Assembly (NCBI RefSeq): GCF_000424065.1
Contig: NZ_KE384128.1
Coordinates: 14,194 to 67,758, forward strand
Origin: Selenomonas ruminantium subsp. ruminantium ATCC 12561
Lineage (GTDB): Bacteria > Bacillota > Negativicutes > Selenomonadales > Selenomonadaceae
DNA length: 53,565 bases
Reading direction: 5' to 3'
Shown piece by piece: positions 9,047 to 18,307 of the stretch; position 1 is the first letter of the stretch, and the number at the start of each line of letters is the position of its first letter. The notes beneath the pieces are model-generated. The model was given only the letters and a program-made list of their open reading frames with translations. It ran no database searches and was not told where the DNA came from. Made by a program: the position numbers and the translations under genes.

Positions 9047-10118
9047 GAACAGCTGCCTTTATTGACGCCTTTAAACATGACAAAGATTTATTTCTTAACA
9101 CTTCCATTTTTTCCAGAACATTCTGCCATTTAATCTCTCTATCATCTGGTAAACAATCTCCATTAAATATTCGATTCTGCAAGCCAAAAACATTCAACAA
9201 ATTATTAATACGTTCTCCTGTATTCGGTGGAATTTCAACAAAGAATTTCTTCTGAAAAATCAAAGAAAAAGCAGTAGCATGAAAGGATCCACTTACCACA
9301 TATTCTGCACCAGCCAACAATGATAAAAAATCATCAGGTCCTAATGATAATCGACTATCAGAAACGTTATCATTAATATTCTTAAATGATATGTCATATG
9401 CACAATGAATGAGTTTTAACTTTTTCCTATTGGCCAATTCTTGTGCAACCCTTATAGTATATTTCCCCGGCATATAAACAAAAACATATCCAGTTTCTTT
9501 TATATTTGACATAACATTACGCCAACAATCTTCTGTTTGTAAGAATACTGGGTCCAATACAACATCAGCTTGACGACCACAAAGTTGTTCAACAAGCTCA
9601 GCCCCTGCACGTTCCCTAACGGAAATATGTCCCATACCTTCAATATTTTTACAATAAAATTCATAAAACTCTTTGGGTATTTCTTTAACGCCAAAACTTG
9701 CAGCATAAGAAAGACGTTTTTTTCTATTTGAAATAAAGCCTAAAAAATAGGCATCATCACAACCTGTTAATTTATAATTCCACACTTGGTCACTACCAGT
9801 AATTATTACATCATAATCATCTTCCACTCTTCGCAGGTCTTGATAACTATATTTACAACTTTTAGATATATATTTCTTTATAAAATTATCGTAATTACGT
9901 TTTCTTTGATAATAATAAGGAAACAAGATTAAGGACTTTATGAATTTAAAATACGTTTCAGTCTTAACCAATCTATACTCTCTAGATATTATTTTACAAT
10001 CATAATCCAATACATCAGAATCATACCCCAAGTCTTTTATTGTCTTTTGTAAGGCAAAGCATTGTAAAACAGCTCCGTAGTTAAGTGCCCTATGAAATGT
10101 CAATGTAGCTATCTTCAT
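9039..10118 (-). CDS. Polysaccharide pyruvyl transferase family protein
   Basis: A 359-residue soluble protein beginning MKIATLTFHRALNYGAVLQ. This is the usual opening of the polysaccharide pyruvyl transferase family, followed by a DVIITGSDQVWN-type motif and, near residue 275, GAEYVVSGSFHATAFSLIF. Members add pyruvate ketals from PEP to sugars, so the glycan may be acidic. Good Shine-Dalgarno site GGAG 7 bases before the ATG. It overlaps wzx downstream. Confidence 0.85.
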   Translation of the reverse strand: MKIATLTFHRALNYGAVLQCFALQKTIKDLGYDSDVLDYDCKIISREYRLVKTETYFKFIKSLILFPYYYQRKRNYDNFIKKYISKSCKYSYQDLRRVEDDYDVIITGSDQVWNYKLTGCDDAYFLGFISNRKKRLSYAASFGVKEIPKEFYEFYCKNIEGMGHISVRERAGAELVEQLCGRQADVVLDPVFLQTEDCWRNVMSNIKETGYVFVYMPGKYTIRVAQELANRKKLKLIHCAYDISFKNINDNVSDSRLSLGPDDFLSLLAGAEYVVSGSFHATAFSLIFQKKFFVEIPPNTGERINNLLNVFGLQNRIFNGDCLPDDREIKWQNVLEKMEVLRNKSLSCLKASIKAAVHD

Positions 10119-10162
10119 TATTGTACTCCTATCTCCTGTATAGCTCGTATAATTTCAACATT

Positions 10163-11134
10163 CTATTTCAACCAATTTCTAATCAATGACAGTAAATGCG
10201 GACTATGGAAAAATAATCTAAACTTAAAGACATCTTTATTCGGCAAAAGCCCTCCATTAATAACATCTATATAGTATTTACAATATAATTCATATAGATT
10301 ATCCAAAATATCCTTTTTCTGCTTATTTTTCGACGCTTCTATATAAAAACTATAGCAAAATCTTAGATATATTGTTTTCAAAACCAAACTGGCATTTTGC
10401 CAATTATCCATTTTTTCTATATCATTTAACCATTCTTCAAATTCGTTAAATATACACATTTTACTTATTTTAAACGAAGACAAGGTGTTTCCTGGTCTAT
10501 CTATACGATAATGATGATATATACTATTAACATGCACAATCTTATTTGCTTTCATGAACAATAATCTGTCAAATTTAACTTCTTCACACAGTTGCCCTTC
10601 TGTAAAACGACATTCTCCAATAAAATCACGTTTCCATAATTTATTCCAAACCTCAAAACGGAGTTCAACCTGTGTAAACAATGCCGTAATAATATCCAGC
10701 GATTTAAATATTTTTACTTCATTATTAATTTGCACATCTTTAATTTCTTTAAAAGGTGATATATTATTTGACAAACATGAACTTATATCTGCATTATATT
10801 TATATATTAACTCATAAAGTTTCTCATACATATCAGGCTCTATCCAGTCATCACTATCTATGAACCCAATATATTCACCATGTGAAGCATCTATTCCCTT
10901 ATTCCGTGCAGATGCTTGTCCTTTATTTTCTTGATGAATAACACTTACATTTTTATATTTATTTTTAAAATAATCACATATTTTCGCACTAGAATCTGTA
11001 GAGCCATCATTAATTAGTATTATTTCTATATTCGGATATGTTTGTGCTAGAATAGAATCGACACATTGTCTCAAATATTTTTCCACATTATAAACCGGAA
11101 CAATAACACTAATTAATGGTTTTATTCTTCCCAT
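10163..11134 (-). CDS. Family 2 glycosyltransferase
   Basis: A 323-residue GT-A enzyme. It opens with ISVIVPVYNVEKYLRQCVDS and has the NDGSTDSS and FIDSDDWIEPDMYE motifs that bind the nucleotide sugar and metal. This is typical for cytoplasmic enzymes extending a lipid-linked repeat unit. The donor sugar cannot be read from the sequence. The ATG lies 26 bases inside the end of the wzy gene, with AGGAAGG upstream. Confidence 0.9.
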   Translation of the reverse strand: MGRIKPLISVIVPVYNVEKYLRQCVDSILAQTYPNIEIILINDGSTDSSAKICDYFKNKYKNVSVIHQENKGQASARNKGIDASHGEYIGFIDSDDWIEPDMYEKLYELIYKYNADISSCLSNNISPFKEIKDVQINNEVKIFKSLDIITALFTQVELRFEVWNKLWKRDFIGECRFTEGQLCEEVKFDRLLFMKANKIVHVNSIYHHYRIDRPGNTLSSFKISKMCIFNEFEEWLNDIEKMDNWQNASLVLKTIYLRFCYSFYIEASKNKQKKDILDNLYELYCKYYIDVINGGLLPNKDVFKFRLFFHSPHLLSLIRNWLK

Positions 11135-12350
11135 TATATATTTTCCTTCCTAAATCCACCATAAAAACTATAATTATCATACACGTAATATCAGATATCA
11201 TGTATACCTGCCCTTTTACATCCAATATCGGATACAAAACCATCATAAACCGCCCTAAAAAAGATGCTATATCATTTTCACTCTTTGCCATTTCAAAAAA
11301 AACATACTCATATACCGCAAATAACATTATAGTAAAAAAATATCCGCCTATCCAAATATCATTTATGAAACCAATATCTGAAGAAAAAAACATATTTTCT
11401 CCGCCAAAAACACGCTTTCCTGTCCCCAAAATACGATCTTCTATATTAGCCGGCAACAAATAATTACCTAAGTCTGTTACGTATGAAAAATATCCCGTAC
11501 TAGTATCTCCTTGCGTCATATCTATTATTTCATTTATCCCCTCATTTATCCATTTCATCGTCAAATTATCTTCAAATTCCAGCATGCAATAATAAGCTAT
11601 AAGAGCCAGTGCGCCACCTCCAAATGAAATTATAACCATCTTCTCTACCAAAGACCTTTTGGCAAATATAATATAGACCATCAATCCAATAAAGAATGCT
11701 ACTATTGTTGTTCTCGCATTTATAACTCCTGATAATAAAATAAACAAAAAAAACATAACACTTGCTATATTTTTTTTACGAACCCAGAGTATATATATCC
11801 ATGATATAACACCTTGAACAACTGCTGATGAAAAAGTCAAGGAATCTGCAAACCCAAACATTCTTTTATCAGATAACTTTTCAAATATATCGCCATATGT
11901 TTCCACCATAATCCCCACAAAAAACATCTGAATCGATTCATTAAAAAAAGATAAATATACCATTATAGCTTCAATTGCAGAACATATAATTACTATTTTA
12001 TATATATAATTTTCCTTGAAGCACGAAAGATACGATGATAAAATTATTGCAAAAGGAAGCAAATCAACACATACATATAAATAGAACGAGACAATCGTAA
12101 GCTTTTCACCATTAGCAACAGCAATCAAGAATACATATATAGGTAACAACGAAAACAAAACCAGCACTCTTTTTACAGTTTTATTTTTGAGCACATATTT
12201 ATAATACCGCCAATTTATTATAATCCAAAATATCGAACCAATTCCTATTATATGTTTTACATTAATCGGCAATATCGGCGGACTGTATATCATAAAAAAA
12301 GTCAACAATATAAACCAAATTGTTTTCAACTGTTTTAAGGTAATACACAT
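11109..12350 (-). CDS. wzy: O-antigen/EPS polymerase-like membrane protein (Wzy)
   Basis: About 413 residues with roughly 10-12 transmembrane helices and a large polar loop near residues 270-340, which is the Wzy pattern. Wzy proteins have little sequence conservation, so the call rests on topology and on its place between glycosyltransferase genes in a locus that already has wzx and wzz. The start at 12350 follows AAGGATAAAAAT. A longer ATG at 12374 lies within the previous gene and lacks a Shine-Dalgarno site. Confidence 0.7.
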   Translation of the reverse strand: MCITLKQLKTIWFILLTFFMIYSPPILPINVKHIIGIGSIFWIIINWRYYKYVLKNKTVKRVLVLFSLLPIYVFLIAVANGEKLTIVSFYLYVCVDLLPFAIILSSYLSCFKENYIYKIVIICSAIEAIMVYLSFFNESIQMFFVGIMVETYGDIFEKLSDKRMFGFADSLTFSSAVVQGVISWIYILWVRKKNIASVMFFLFILLSGVINARTTIVAFFIGLMVYIIFAKRSLVEKMVIISFGGGALALIAYYCMLEFEDNLTMKWINEGINEIIDMTQGDTSTGYFSYVTDLGNYLLPANIEDRILGTGKRVFGGENMFFSSDIGFINDIWIGGYFFTIMLFAVYEYVFFEMAKSENDIASFLGRFMMVLYPILDVKGQVYMISDITCMIIIVFMVDLGRKIYNGKNKTIN

Positions 12351-12354
12351 ATTT

Positions 12355-13539
12355 TTATCCTTTTTCGAGTTCATCCAATAAATGTGAAATATTTATAATA
12401 AATTTCTTCTTTAAGTCTTTTATCATACTCCGACTATCATAAAATGAATCCATATCAATACTCTTTATACAATTTGCTATATCTTCCGGAGTCTGTTTTT
12501 TGTAAAAATATAATATATCAGCCACATCAGAATTTCTAATAGCAGGTATATCAACCGCCACCACTCTCAATCCATTTGCTAAATAAGACAATATTTTACT
12601 AGGGAAAGATGTTTCCGTAAAGCTAGCATTAGGATCTTGTGTGCACATCCCAATATCACACGATTGTAAGAACTTATTATATTCTATACCAGTCTTTTTA
12701 CCCAAAAGCTTCACCTTCGCGCCCCCCCTAGTATTTACATTCTCAATCAATTTATTAAGAACATCAAAATTCTCAGGTCTATCCGTCCCTAATATCGAAA
12801 CACGATACTGTTTAGGTAGTAGCGCCGCCATTTTAATGGTTTCTATACATCCTTTCCTAATATCTAAAGTCCCCGCATATACAATATGTATAAAATCACG
12901 ATTTTTATCACCACGCATGCATATACCATCATGTATATCATATGTTCCATGAATCACAACATAGGGTTTCCTATTGATATTACAAATTGATTCTAATTCA
13001 TAAGAAGGAAAAATTAATGCATCTGCTAAATTTATTATATTAAATTCAGCACTTCTATATTTATCATTTTCTAATACATCTGAATAAATTTCTTCCACTT
13101 CTAAAATTAATTTGAATCCAATAATTTTTTTTAAAACAGGAATTATTTTATAATACGCTAAAGAATGATACACTACAACCGTATCTTCTTTTTTTATATT
13201 CATTAATAAATACATAACAAAGCGTATATAGAATTGAATAGAATCCATAAATCTAACAATTATATTTTTGCGACCGTATGATTTAAATAATTTCAAATAA
13301 ACATTATTCCCCAACTCCACATAGTGACTCTTCCCAAGCTGGTCATTGTGCACCATACTAATTGAAATAATTTCTATTTTTTTTTTTATTCTTTGAAACG
13401 AATCTATAATACTATCAATTTTCGCAGCGCCCGAAAGCGGGTAATATCTATTCTCATTTATAACCTCCGGATTATTATAACTGCATATATAATAGATTTT
13501 TTGCACAATAAATCTCCCCCCTACATTTATCAGATACAT
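12355..13539 (-). CDS. Glycosyltransferase, GT-B fold (family 4-like)
   Basis: A 394-residue protein with a GT-B layout. The N-terminal part opens KIYYICSYNNPEV, the linker contains HIVYAGTLDIRKG, and the C-terminal half contains FTETSFPSKILSYLANG, where family 4 enzymes have an E-x7-E-like donor site. Two good starts exist. The ATG at 13539 has GGGAG upstream. An internal GTG at 13506 has GGGGAG upstream and gives the more typical N-terminus. Its stop is 4 bases before the chosen wzy start. Confidence 0.8.
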   Translation of the reverse strand: MYLINVGGRFIVQKIYYICSYNNPEVINENRYYPLSGAAKIDSIIDSFQRIKKKIEIISISMVHNDQLGKSHYVELGNNVYLKLFKSYGRKNIIVRFMDSIQFYIRFVMYLLMNIKKEDTVVVYHSLAYYKIIPVLKKIIGFKLILEVEEIYSDVLENDKYRSAEFNIINLADALIFPSYELESICNINRKPYVVIHGTYDIHDGICMRGDKNRDFIHIVYAGTLDIRKGCIETIKMAALLPKQYRVSILGTDRPENFDVLNKLIENVNTRGGAKVKLLGKKTGIEYNKFLQSCDIGMCTQDPNASFTETSFPSKILSYLANGLRVVAVDIPAIRNSDVADILYFYKKQTPEDIANCIKSIDMDSFYDSRSMIKDLKKKFIINISHLLDELEKG

Positions 13540-13550
13540 CTTTTATCTCC

Positions 13551-14600
13551 CTAAAAGATGCCAATCCTCCTTCTTAATATGTCTATAACCTTATCCCACG
13601 AATTATCGTCGCCTTTATCCATTTCGATAAATACTTTTTTTCGCGTAATTTTTCCTGAAGCTACGTTCTCCATCAAACGACTTAATTCAAGACTATCAAA
13701 AGGATTAAAAAAATATGCATTAGAGTAGCCATCCAACAACTCATGTGAAAATTCACAATCAGACGCTAATATAATCGCTCCCATTTTCTTTGCTTCTATC
13801 AACGGGTAACCAAATGTTTCTATATATGAAGGAAATACTAAACACGAATTTTTATACTGGCTGAGAACATCTTCTCTTGATAACCTACCTAAAAAACTAA
13901 TTTTTTCAGTACTCTGTCCATCCACAGTTAAATTCAAGTGATAACACAAATCTAACTTTCTACACGCCTCTAATAGTGTATTAATATTTTTATAATAAGC
14001 ATCACTAGTTGGATAGAAAAATATATTAGTTGTCTGATATCTGCATGCATTCTCCAAATCAATCTTATTAACAGTCGGATATATTTGCAAAACTTTACCT
14101 TGTTCAATTTCACATTGCTGTAAAATTGCATTTTTCATCCATTTTGTTTGGACAATAACAAGATCAGCTGAAGATACTGATGATTTTATAATCCCGCCCA
14201 GCAAATACTGAACAATCGCCATACTACGCTCTTCTTTTTTTAAAAATGAAAACTTGTATGTACTTTGAAACGGCACAGGCTGGTGCACATATACTACCTG
14301 CGGAACATTAGCTCCCCTAATTATTGTATTCTGAAACGATAATACAAGATTAGGTTTTATTTCCTCTACAAATTTCCTCCCCGTTATATAATCAAAAGCG
14401 AGTCTATTTAAGCGCGGTTTAAGTGAAGGTTTAATAATTATTTTTATGTTTGTTTTTGCCTCAATATAAGGTCCAGACACCAAAAAAATCCATTCAATAT
14501 CCTTTGATTCATATTCTACAACAGCTTTATAAAAATCTTGTAAAACAGTCAGCGCTCCTCCACCACTCGCTGCAGTATCAACAACAAGGATCCTTTTCAT
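13551..14600 (-). CDS. Family 4-like glycosyltransferase
   Basis: A 349-residue GT-B enzyme beginning MKRILVVDTAASGGGALTVL, with a glycine-rich acceptor loop. The C-terminal half has FPSYIETFGYPLIEAKKMGA, which is the EFGxPxxEA nucleotide-sugar motif of GT1/GT4 proteins. GGAGGG precedes the ATG by 5 bases. It is part of the AT-rich core and is followed 11 bases later by another glycosyltransferase. Confidence 0.88.
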   Translation of the reverse strand: MKRILVVDTAASGGGALTVLQDFYKAVVEYESKDIEWIFLVSGPYIEAKTNIKIIIKPSLKPRLNRLAFDYITGRKFVEEIKPNLVLSFQNTIIRGANVPQVVYVHQPVPFQSTYKFSFLKKEERSMAIVQYLLGGIIKSSVSSADLVIVQTKWMKNAILQQCEIEQGKVLQIYPTVNKIDLENACRYQTTNIFFYPTSDAYYKNINTLLEACRKLDLCYHLNLTVDGQSTEKISFLGRLSREDVLSQYKNSCLVFPSYIETFGYPLIEAKKMGAIILASDCEFSHELLDGYSNAYFFNPFDSLELSRLMENVASGKITRKKVFIEMDKGDDNSWDKVIDILRRRIGIF

Positions 14601-14692
14601 TTTCCCTCCACATATCCGCTATTATAATTTTATAATTATAATCTGTAATACATCTTCATATTCATTGCCAAGGCTATAATTATATCTCAACC

Positions 14693-14989
14693 TCACCTAA
14701 CATTGGCACTAATAAGCGGTGATGGCGTACTATTTTTCAGAGTAAGCTCACTACCTTTTTGCATATTATGAAAGTGACATGTAGGTATTATCCATTCACG
14801 CCTGTCCACTGAAGGACAATACATATGTGCACCGTCTGTTGCCTTTTCATAACACCCTTCAACACAGCAATATTCAGGCCACTTCTGTCCATTTGTGTTT
14901 TTTTGCCAATATTGCTTCCAACTTCCACCGGGAGCATTTCTATCACTTGTACCGCCTTTATTCTTCCAACCATTTAATGGATATCCCAT
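14693..14989 (-). CDS. Small Cys/His-rich protein, HNH-like zinc motif
   Basis: A 98-residue protein with start ATG at 14989, eight bases after GAGGAGG. Residues 40-75 carry CCVEGC, then TDGAHMYC, then WIIPTCHFHNMQ. This order of Cys-x-x-x-Cys, a G-A-H segment and a late C-x-F-H-N resembles the zinc-binding ββα core of HNH-type folds. No larger nuclease domain is present. It sits alone between glycosyltransferase genes in the same direction. Nuclease activity is not claimed: the fold is a pattern match, and the function is unknown. Confidence 0.6.
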   Translation of the reverse strand: MGYPLNGWKNKGGTSDRNAPGGSWKQYWQKNTNGQKWPEYCCVEGCYEKATDGAHMYCPSVDRREWIIPTCHFHNMQKGSELTLKNSTPSPLISANVR

Positions 14990-15046
14990 ATAATCCACCT
15001 CCTCATGTTATCATTATTGATACTTTATTATGTCCTTAATAAGTAG

Positions 15047-16270
15047 CTATCTTCTTATATATAAATCGATATCATCCATCAATTTTTTTTTATCATAATG
15101 TGCTTCAAAATAAATTCTAGCATTCTTACCCATGGCTACACTGTCATTACTCATCATTTTTCTTACGCCAGCTGCCAAAGCCCCCGGATTGCCTATTTCT
15201 GTACAAATACCGCATTGCGATTCGTGAATGACTCTTTTTGTCTCTCCAGAAGCCGAAGCAATAATGGCTTTGCCGCAGGCCATATAGGACTGCAACTTGG
15301 CCGGTATCGTATTTTCCCATAGCGGAGTCTTGTTAAAGCTGATAAAGCCTGCATCGCAAGCAGACAAAATCTTCGGAACACGTTCAGCTGGCACCCTAGG
15401 AATCATCACGAACTTATCCTGCACATCATGCAATCTTATCTGCCGTTCAAATTCCGGCTGGTAGCGGCCATCTCCGACGATGATGAATTTTACGTTGTCA
15501 TTTTTCAGCAGTTCTGCCGCTTTAGGCAAGACATCCAGCCCCTGCGCGGTGCCGATATTTCCCGTGAAAGCTATCTTGTAGCAGCCATCATCTTCAATGC
15601 CTTCGATTTTCTGTGGCTCCATCGGTCTGTAAAATTCTTCAGCATACTGCGGCCAATAATGAACCTTGCTTCTAGGCACAGGATGTTTGCGATTGACGAT
15701 TGCCTCAACAAAGCTGGGGCTCGTGGTAAAAATTGTATCCGTTTCCCGGTAAATCTTGTCGACCATACGATCTATGGGGCCGATAATTGCACGATTATGG
15801 ATGCCAGTTACAGTCTCTACATTCTCCGGCCATAAATCCTGCACATACAGATAAGTGGGCACATGATACCGTTTCCCATACCAGATACCTATCAAGGCCT
15901 GCGTCATGGGCGAAACTTCCACAGTAAACACAATGTCCGCGTGAAGATTTGCTGCTTCTTTGCTTTTCACCCATTTACGTCCACTCCGCACAAAACTAAG
16001 ATAGTTTGCCGCCATCCCTGCAGCATTCATGAGTTTATTGCGGCTATTTCCTCTGGCTATCAAGGGAATCCGGATGATGTTCACGCCATTCCAAGTTTCA
16101 CGCGTACGATGTTTCCGGTCATATCCATCAAAGAATTTCCCCATCGGATAATTGGGGATACCAGTCAACACCGTGACCTTATAGCCACGCTTCACCCACT
16201 CGCAGGCCATGTCATTAACACGAAAGGTTTCGGGATAGAAATATTGGGTTATGAGAAGAATGTGTTTCAT
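15047..16270 (-). CDS. wbuB: WbuB-like glycosyltransferase (putative L-FucNAc transferase)
   Basis: A 407-residue GT4 enzyme opening MKHILLITQYFYPETFRVND, followed by GIPNYPMGKFFDGY and YVQDLWPENV, as in the WbuB/WcaI group. The donor half has IAFTGNIGTAQGLDVL and a C-terminal PAKLQSYMACGKAIIAS. In E. coli O26 and related loci, WbuB accompanies fnlABC and transfers L-FucNAc, and fnlA-C are present here. The assignment to L-FucNAc is therefore an inference from locus content. Its start overlaps the stop of the next upstream gene by one base, so the two are translationally coupled. Confidence 0.8.
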   Translation of the reverse strand: MKHILLITQYFYPETFRVNDMACEWVKRGYKVTVLTGIPNYPMGKFFDGYDRKHRTRETWNGVNIIRIPLIARGNSRNKLMNAAGMAANYLSFVRSGRKWVKSKEAANLHADIVFTVEVSPMTQALIGIWYGKRYHVPTYLYVQDLWPENVETVTGIHNRAIIGPIDRMVDKIYRETDTIFTTSPSFVEAIVNRKHPVPRSKVHYWPQYAEEFYRPMEPQKIEGIEDDGCYKIAFTGNIGTAQGLDVLPKAAELLKNDNVKFIIVGDGRYQPEFERQIRLHDVQDKFVMIPRVPAERVPKILSACDAGFISFNKTPLWENTIPAKLQSYMACGKAIIASASGETKRVIHESQCGICTEIGNPGALAAGVRKMMSNDSVAMGKNARIYFEAHYDKKKLMDDIDLYIRR

Positions 16271-17157
16271 TATCCCTCTGTCCTTTCAATGGATGTTTTA
16301 AGGTCTGCGACAATATAGTCAAAATCATATCGGCTCATACTTTGGTCATAAGACATATTGCCAAAGGCTTTATTGGCCAAGCCGCCGATTTTCCCCGGCA
16401 TTTTGCTAGCCAAAACAACCGCCCAGTTCCATACTCCCGATACCCATATCGTATGGCCAACTACCGTTGCAATCTGCTGTACCAATTCACTAGTCCTACT
16501 ATATTCTGCATTTTGTGGCCAAAACACACCGCCTTCGCCTCGCAAAATAACCTGACACAGAAATTCGCAAAGGTTTTCGATATAGAGCATGGAGCGTTCA
16601 TTATCAATATCTGGGAAAAACAGCATTTTTTTCGCCATTTTGCCTAGAATCGGATAATTTCCTTTACTGCCTTTTCCATAAATCATAGGCGGTCTTAAAA
16701 CCGTTACGGTAAAACTGTCATCAGCCAGTTTACGAACGCCTTTGTCCGCCTGCCATTTACTATCACCATAAAAGTTTGCCGGTTTAGGGTCTGTATCTCT
16801 GGTAATGCGTTTTTTCTTCCCGTAAGGTGCAGATTCACCATAAATGATGGCAGAGGACATAAATACAAACTGTCTTACCCCTTGGGCTTTTGCTTTTCGA
16901 GCTGTCTCAATAGCTAAATCTGTATTGACTGCATAGTATTTTGCCTTGACCGCTTCACTGACATTCCCCACATCAGCATGTGCTAGTCCCGCTACATGAT
17001 AAACAACATCATAAACCGAAAAATCTTTTTTCCTCCAGCTGCCATCAATCATATCCACCGTATCTATCGATATTTCTTTCGGATAATGTTCTGCGACATA
17101 TAGCTCAAAACTTATACCAATATAAGAGTTAGCACCCGTTATAAGGACTTTCTTCAT
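16270..17157 (-). CDS. NAD-dependent sugar epimerase/dehydratase (extended SDR)
   Basis: A 295-residue SDR with ITGANSYIG at residues 5-13, VYHVAGLAH, SSAIIYGE and a YGDSK catalytic Tyr-x3-Lys. Relatives sit next to priming sugar transferases in many capsule loci (WbpV/WbpK-like) and reduce or epimerise a UDP-4-keto sugar made by a CapD-type dehydratase. With the WbpM/CapD-like protein three genes upstream, it could make UDP-FucNAc or UDP-QuiNAc. Overlaps of 4 bases with the sugar transferase and 1 base with wbuB point to one transcript. Confidence 0.82.
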   Translation of the reverse strand: MKKVLITGANSYIGISFELYVAEHYPKEISIDTVDMIDGSWRKKDFSVYDVVYHVAGLAHADVGNVSEAVKAKYYAVNTDLAIETARKAKAQGVRQFVFMSSAIIYGESAPYGKKKRITRDTDPKPANFYGDSKWQADKGVRKLADDSFTVTVLRPPMIYGKGSKGNYPILGKMAKKMLFFPDIDNERSMLYIENLCEFLCQVILRGEGGVFWPQNAEYSRTSELVQQIATVVGHTIWVSGVWNWAVVLASKMPGKIGGLANKAFGNMSYDQSMSRYDFDYIVADLKTSIERTEG

Positions 17158-17921
17158 TTCACTGTTTCCTCATGTTTTTTCATTTCACCAGTTCCACCTT
17201 CAACGACACCTTCACTGCGCAAAACAGAAAAAATAGTCCCCAGAAAGCATCTTATATCAAAGAAAAACGCCTTCATGCCACCGTTTTTCAATGTGCTTGT
17301 ATAGTCACCATCCAGCTTTGCTTTTGCCGGTATCTCCAGTTCATCTCTGCCATTAATCTGCGCCCAACCAGTCAGCCCTGGTTTTATATCATTGGCACCA
17401 TATTTATCACGTTCGGCAGTAAGCAAATCTTGGTTCCATAAACCAGGACGTGGCCCAATAATACTCATGTTTCCTATGAATATATCCCATATTTGTGGCA
17501 ATTCATCCAAGCTGTGTGCACGAATAAATTTACCAGCTTTAGTTATATATTGTTCCGGATTATCCAACATATGTGTAGGTCTGTCATGTGGTGTACACAT
17601 TTTCATTGAACGGAATTTATGCAGCTGGAAGTATCTCTTATTATTGCCGATACGTCTTTGTGAAAAAAATATAGGGCCCGGATCATCCAAATAAATCCAT
17701 ATACTAAGTGCTAAAAAAATAGGCGATAACACCAGCAGCCCAACTAAAGATAGAATTATATCAAGGCTTCTTTTTATATATGCTTCATATACGGTCGGTA
17801 CATGATGAATATCTGCTACAGCCTCCAAATGACCTCTGACCCCATCAGCATTTTCCGGTTCCATAATGTTCTCTACAAAAACAACTTTTTTCCCTTCCAT
17901 AGGGTTGATTTCTGTATGCAT
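17154..17921 (-). CDS. Priming undecaprenyl-phosphate sugar-1-phosphate transferase
   Basis: A 255-residue bacterial sugar transferase (WcaJ/WbaP C-terminal type). One membrane helix at about residues 50-72 (SLDIILSLVGLLVLSPIFLA) is followed by the catalytic domain with DPGPIFFSQRRIG, FQLHKFRSM, SLDELPQIWDIFIGNMSIIGPRPG and GLTGWAQINGRD. It starts glycan assembly by moving a sugar-1-phosphate onto undecaprenyl phosphate. It lacks the N-terminal four-helix bundle of larger members. The motif set is complete, so it is probably active. Confidence 0.92.
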   Translation of the reverse strand: MHTEINPMEGKKVVFVENIMEPENADGVRGHLEAVADIHHVPTVYEAYIKRSLDIILSLVGLLVLSPIFLALSIWIYLDDPGPIFFSQRRIGNNKRYFQLHKFRSMKMCTPHDRPTHMLDNPEQYITKAGKFIRAHSLDELPQIWDIFIGNMSIIGPRPGLWNQDLLTAERDKYGANDIKPGLTGWAQINGRDELEIPAKAKLDGDYTSTLKNGGMKAFFFDIRCFLGTIFSVLRSEGVVEGGTGEMKKHEETVK

Positions 17922-17943
17922 CTATTCCTTGCTACCTCCTGAT

Positions 17944-18294
17944 TTATTCATGAAGCTCAATTGTATTTCCATCCGGATCCTTAATAAAACAACAACGTGC
18001 ACCTACCCAATCATTCATAATTGGACTATTTATCAGACCTAAATCCGCAATTACCTTTTCAATATCATCCACTTTTAATGCAATATGACGTAAGCCTAAT
18101 GGCTCTGGCATGGAACGCAACGGATGAGATGCATCCACAAACATTTCCAATTGAATTCCATCCCCCTGCAATAGAAGTACTATATCCAAATTTCGTTCAA
18201 TTCGCTTAAACTCTTTAAATCCGAATTTTTTATAGAACTTCACACATTCTTCACTGCTGACAATAATCGCCAAATGATGAATACCTTGCATCAT
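17944..18294 (-). CDS. VOC (glyoxalase/bleomycin-resistance) family protein
   Basis: A 116-residue protein made of two βαβββ units: residues 1-55 (GIHHLAIIVSSEECVKFYKKFG) and 60-116 (LGLRHIALKVDDIEKVIADLG, then FIKDPDGNTIELHE). Possible metal ligands H6, E50, H71 and E113 (approximate) are in the usual places. Small VOC proteins occur in several polysaccharide loci, where no substrate is established. It lies between the WbpM-like and priming transferase genes, 13 and 22 bases from each, so it is part of the operon. Confidence 0.85.
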   Translation of the reverse strand: MMQGIHHLAIIVSSEECVKFYKKFGFKEFKRIERNLDIVLLLQGDGIQLEMFVDASHPLRSMPEPLGLRHIALKVDDIEKVIADLGLINSPIMNDWVGARCCFIKDPDGNTIELHE

Positions 18295-18307
18295 AAAAAT
18301 CCACTAC

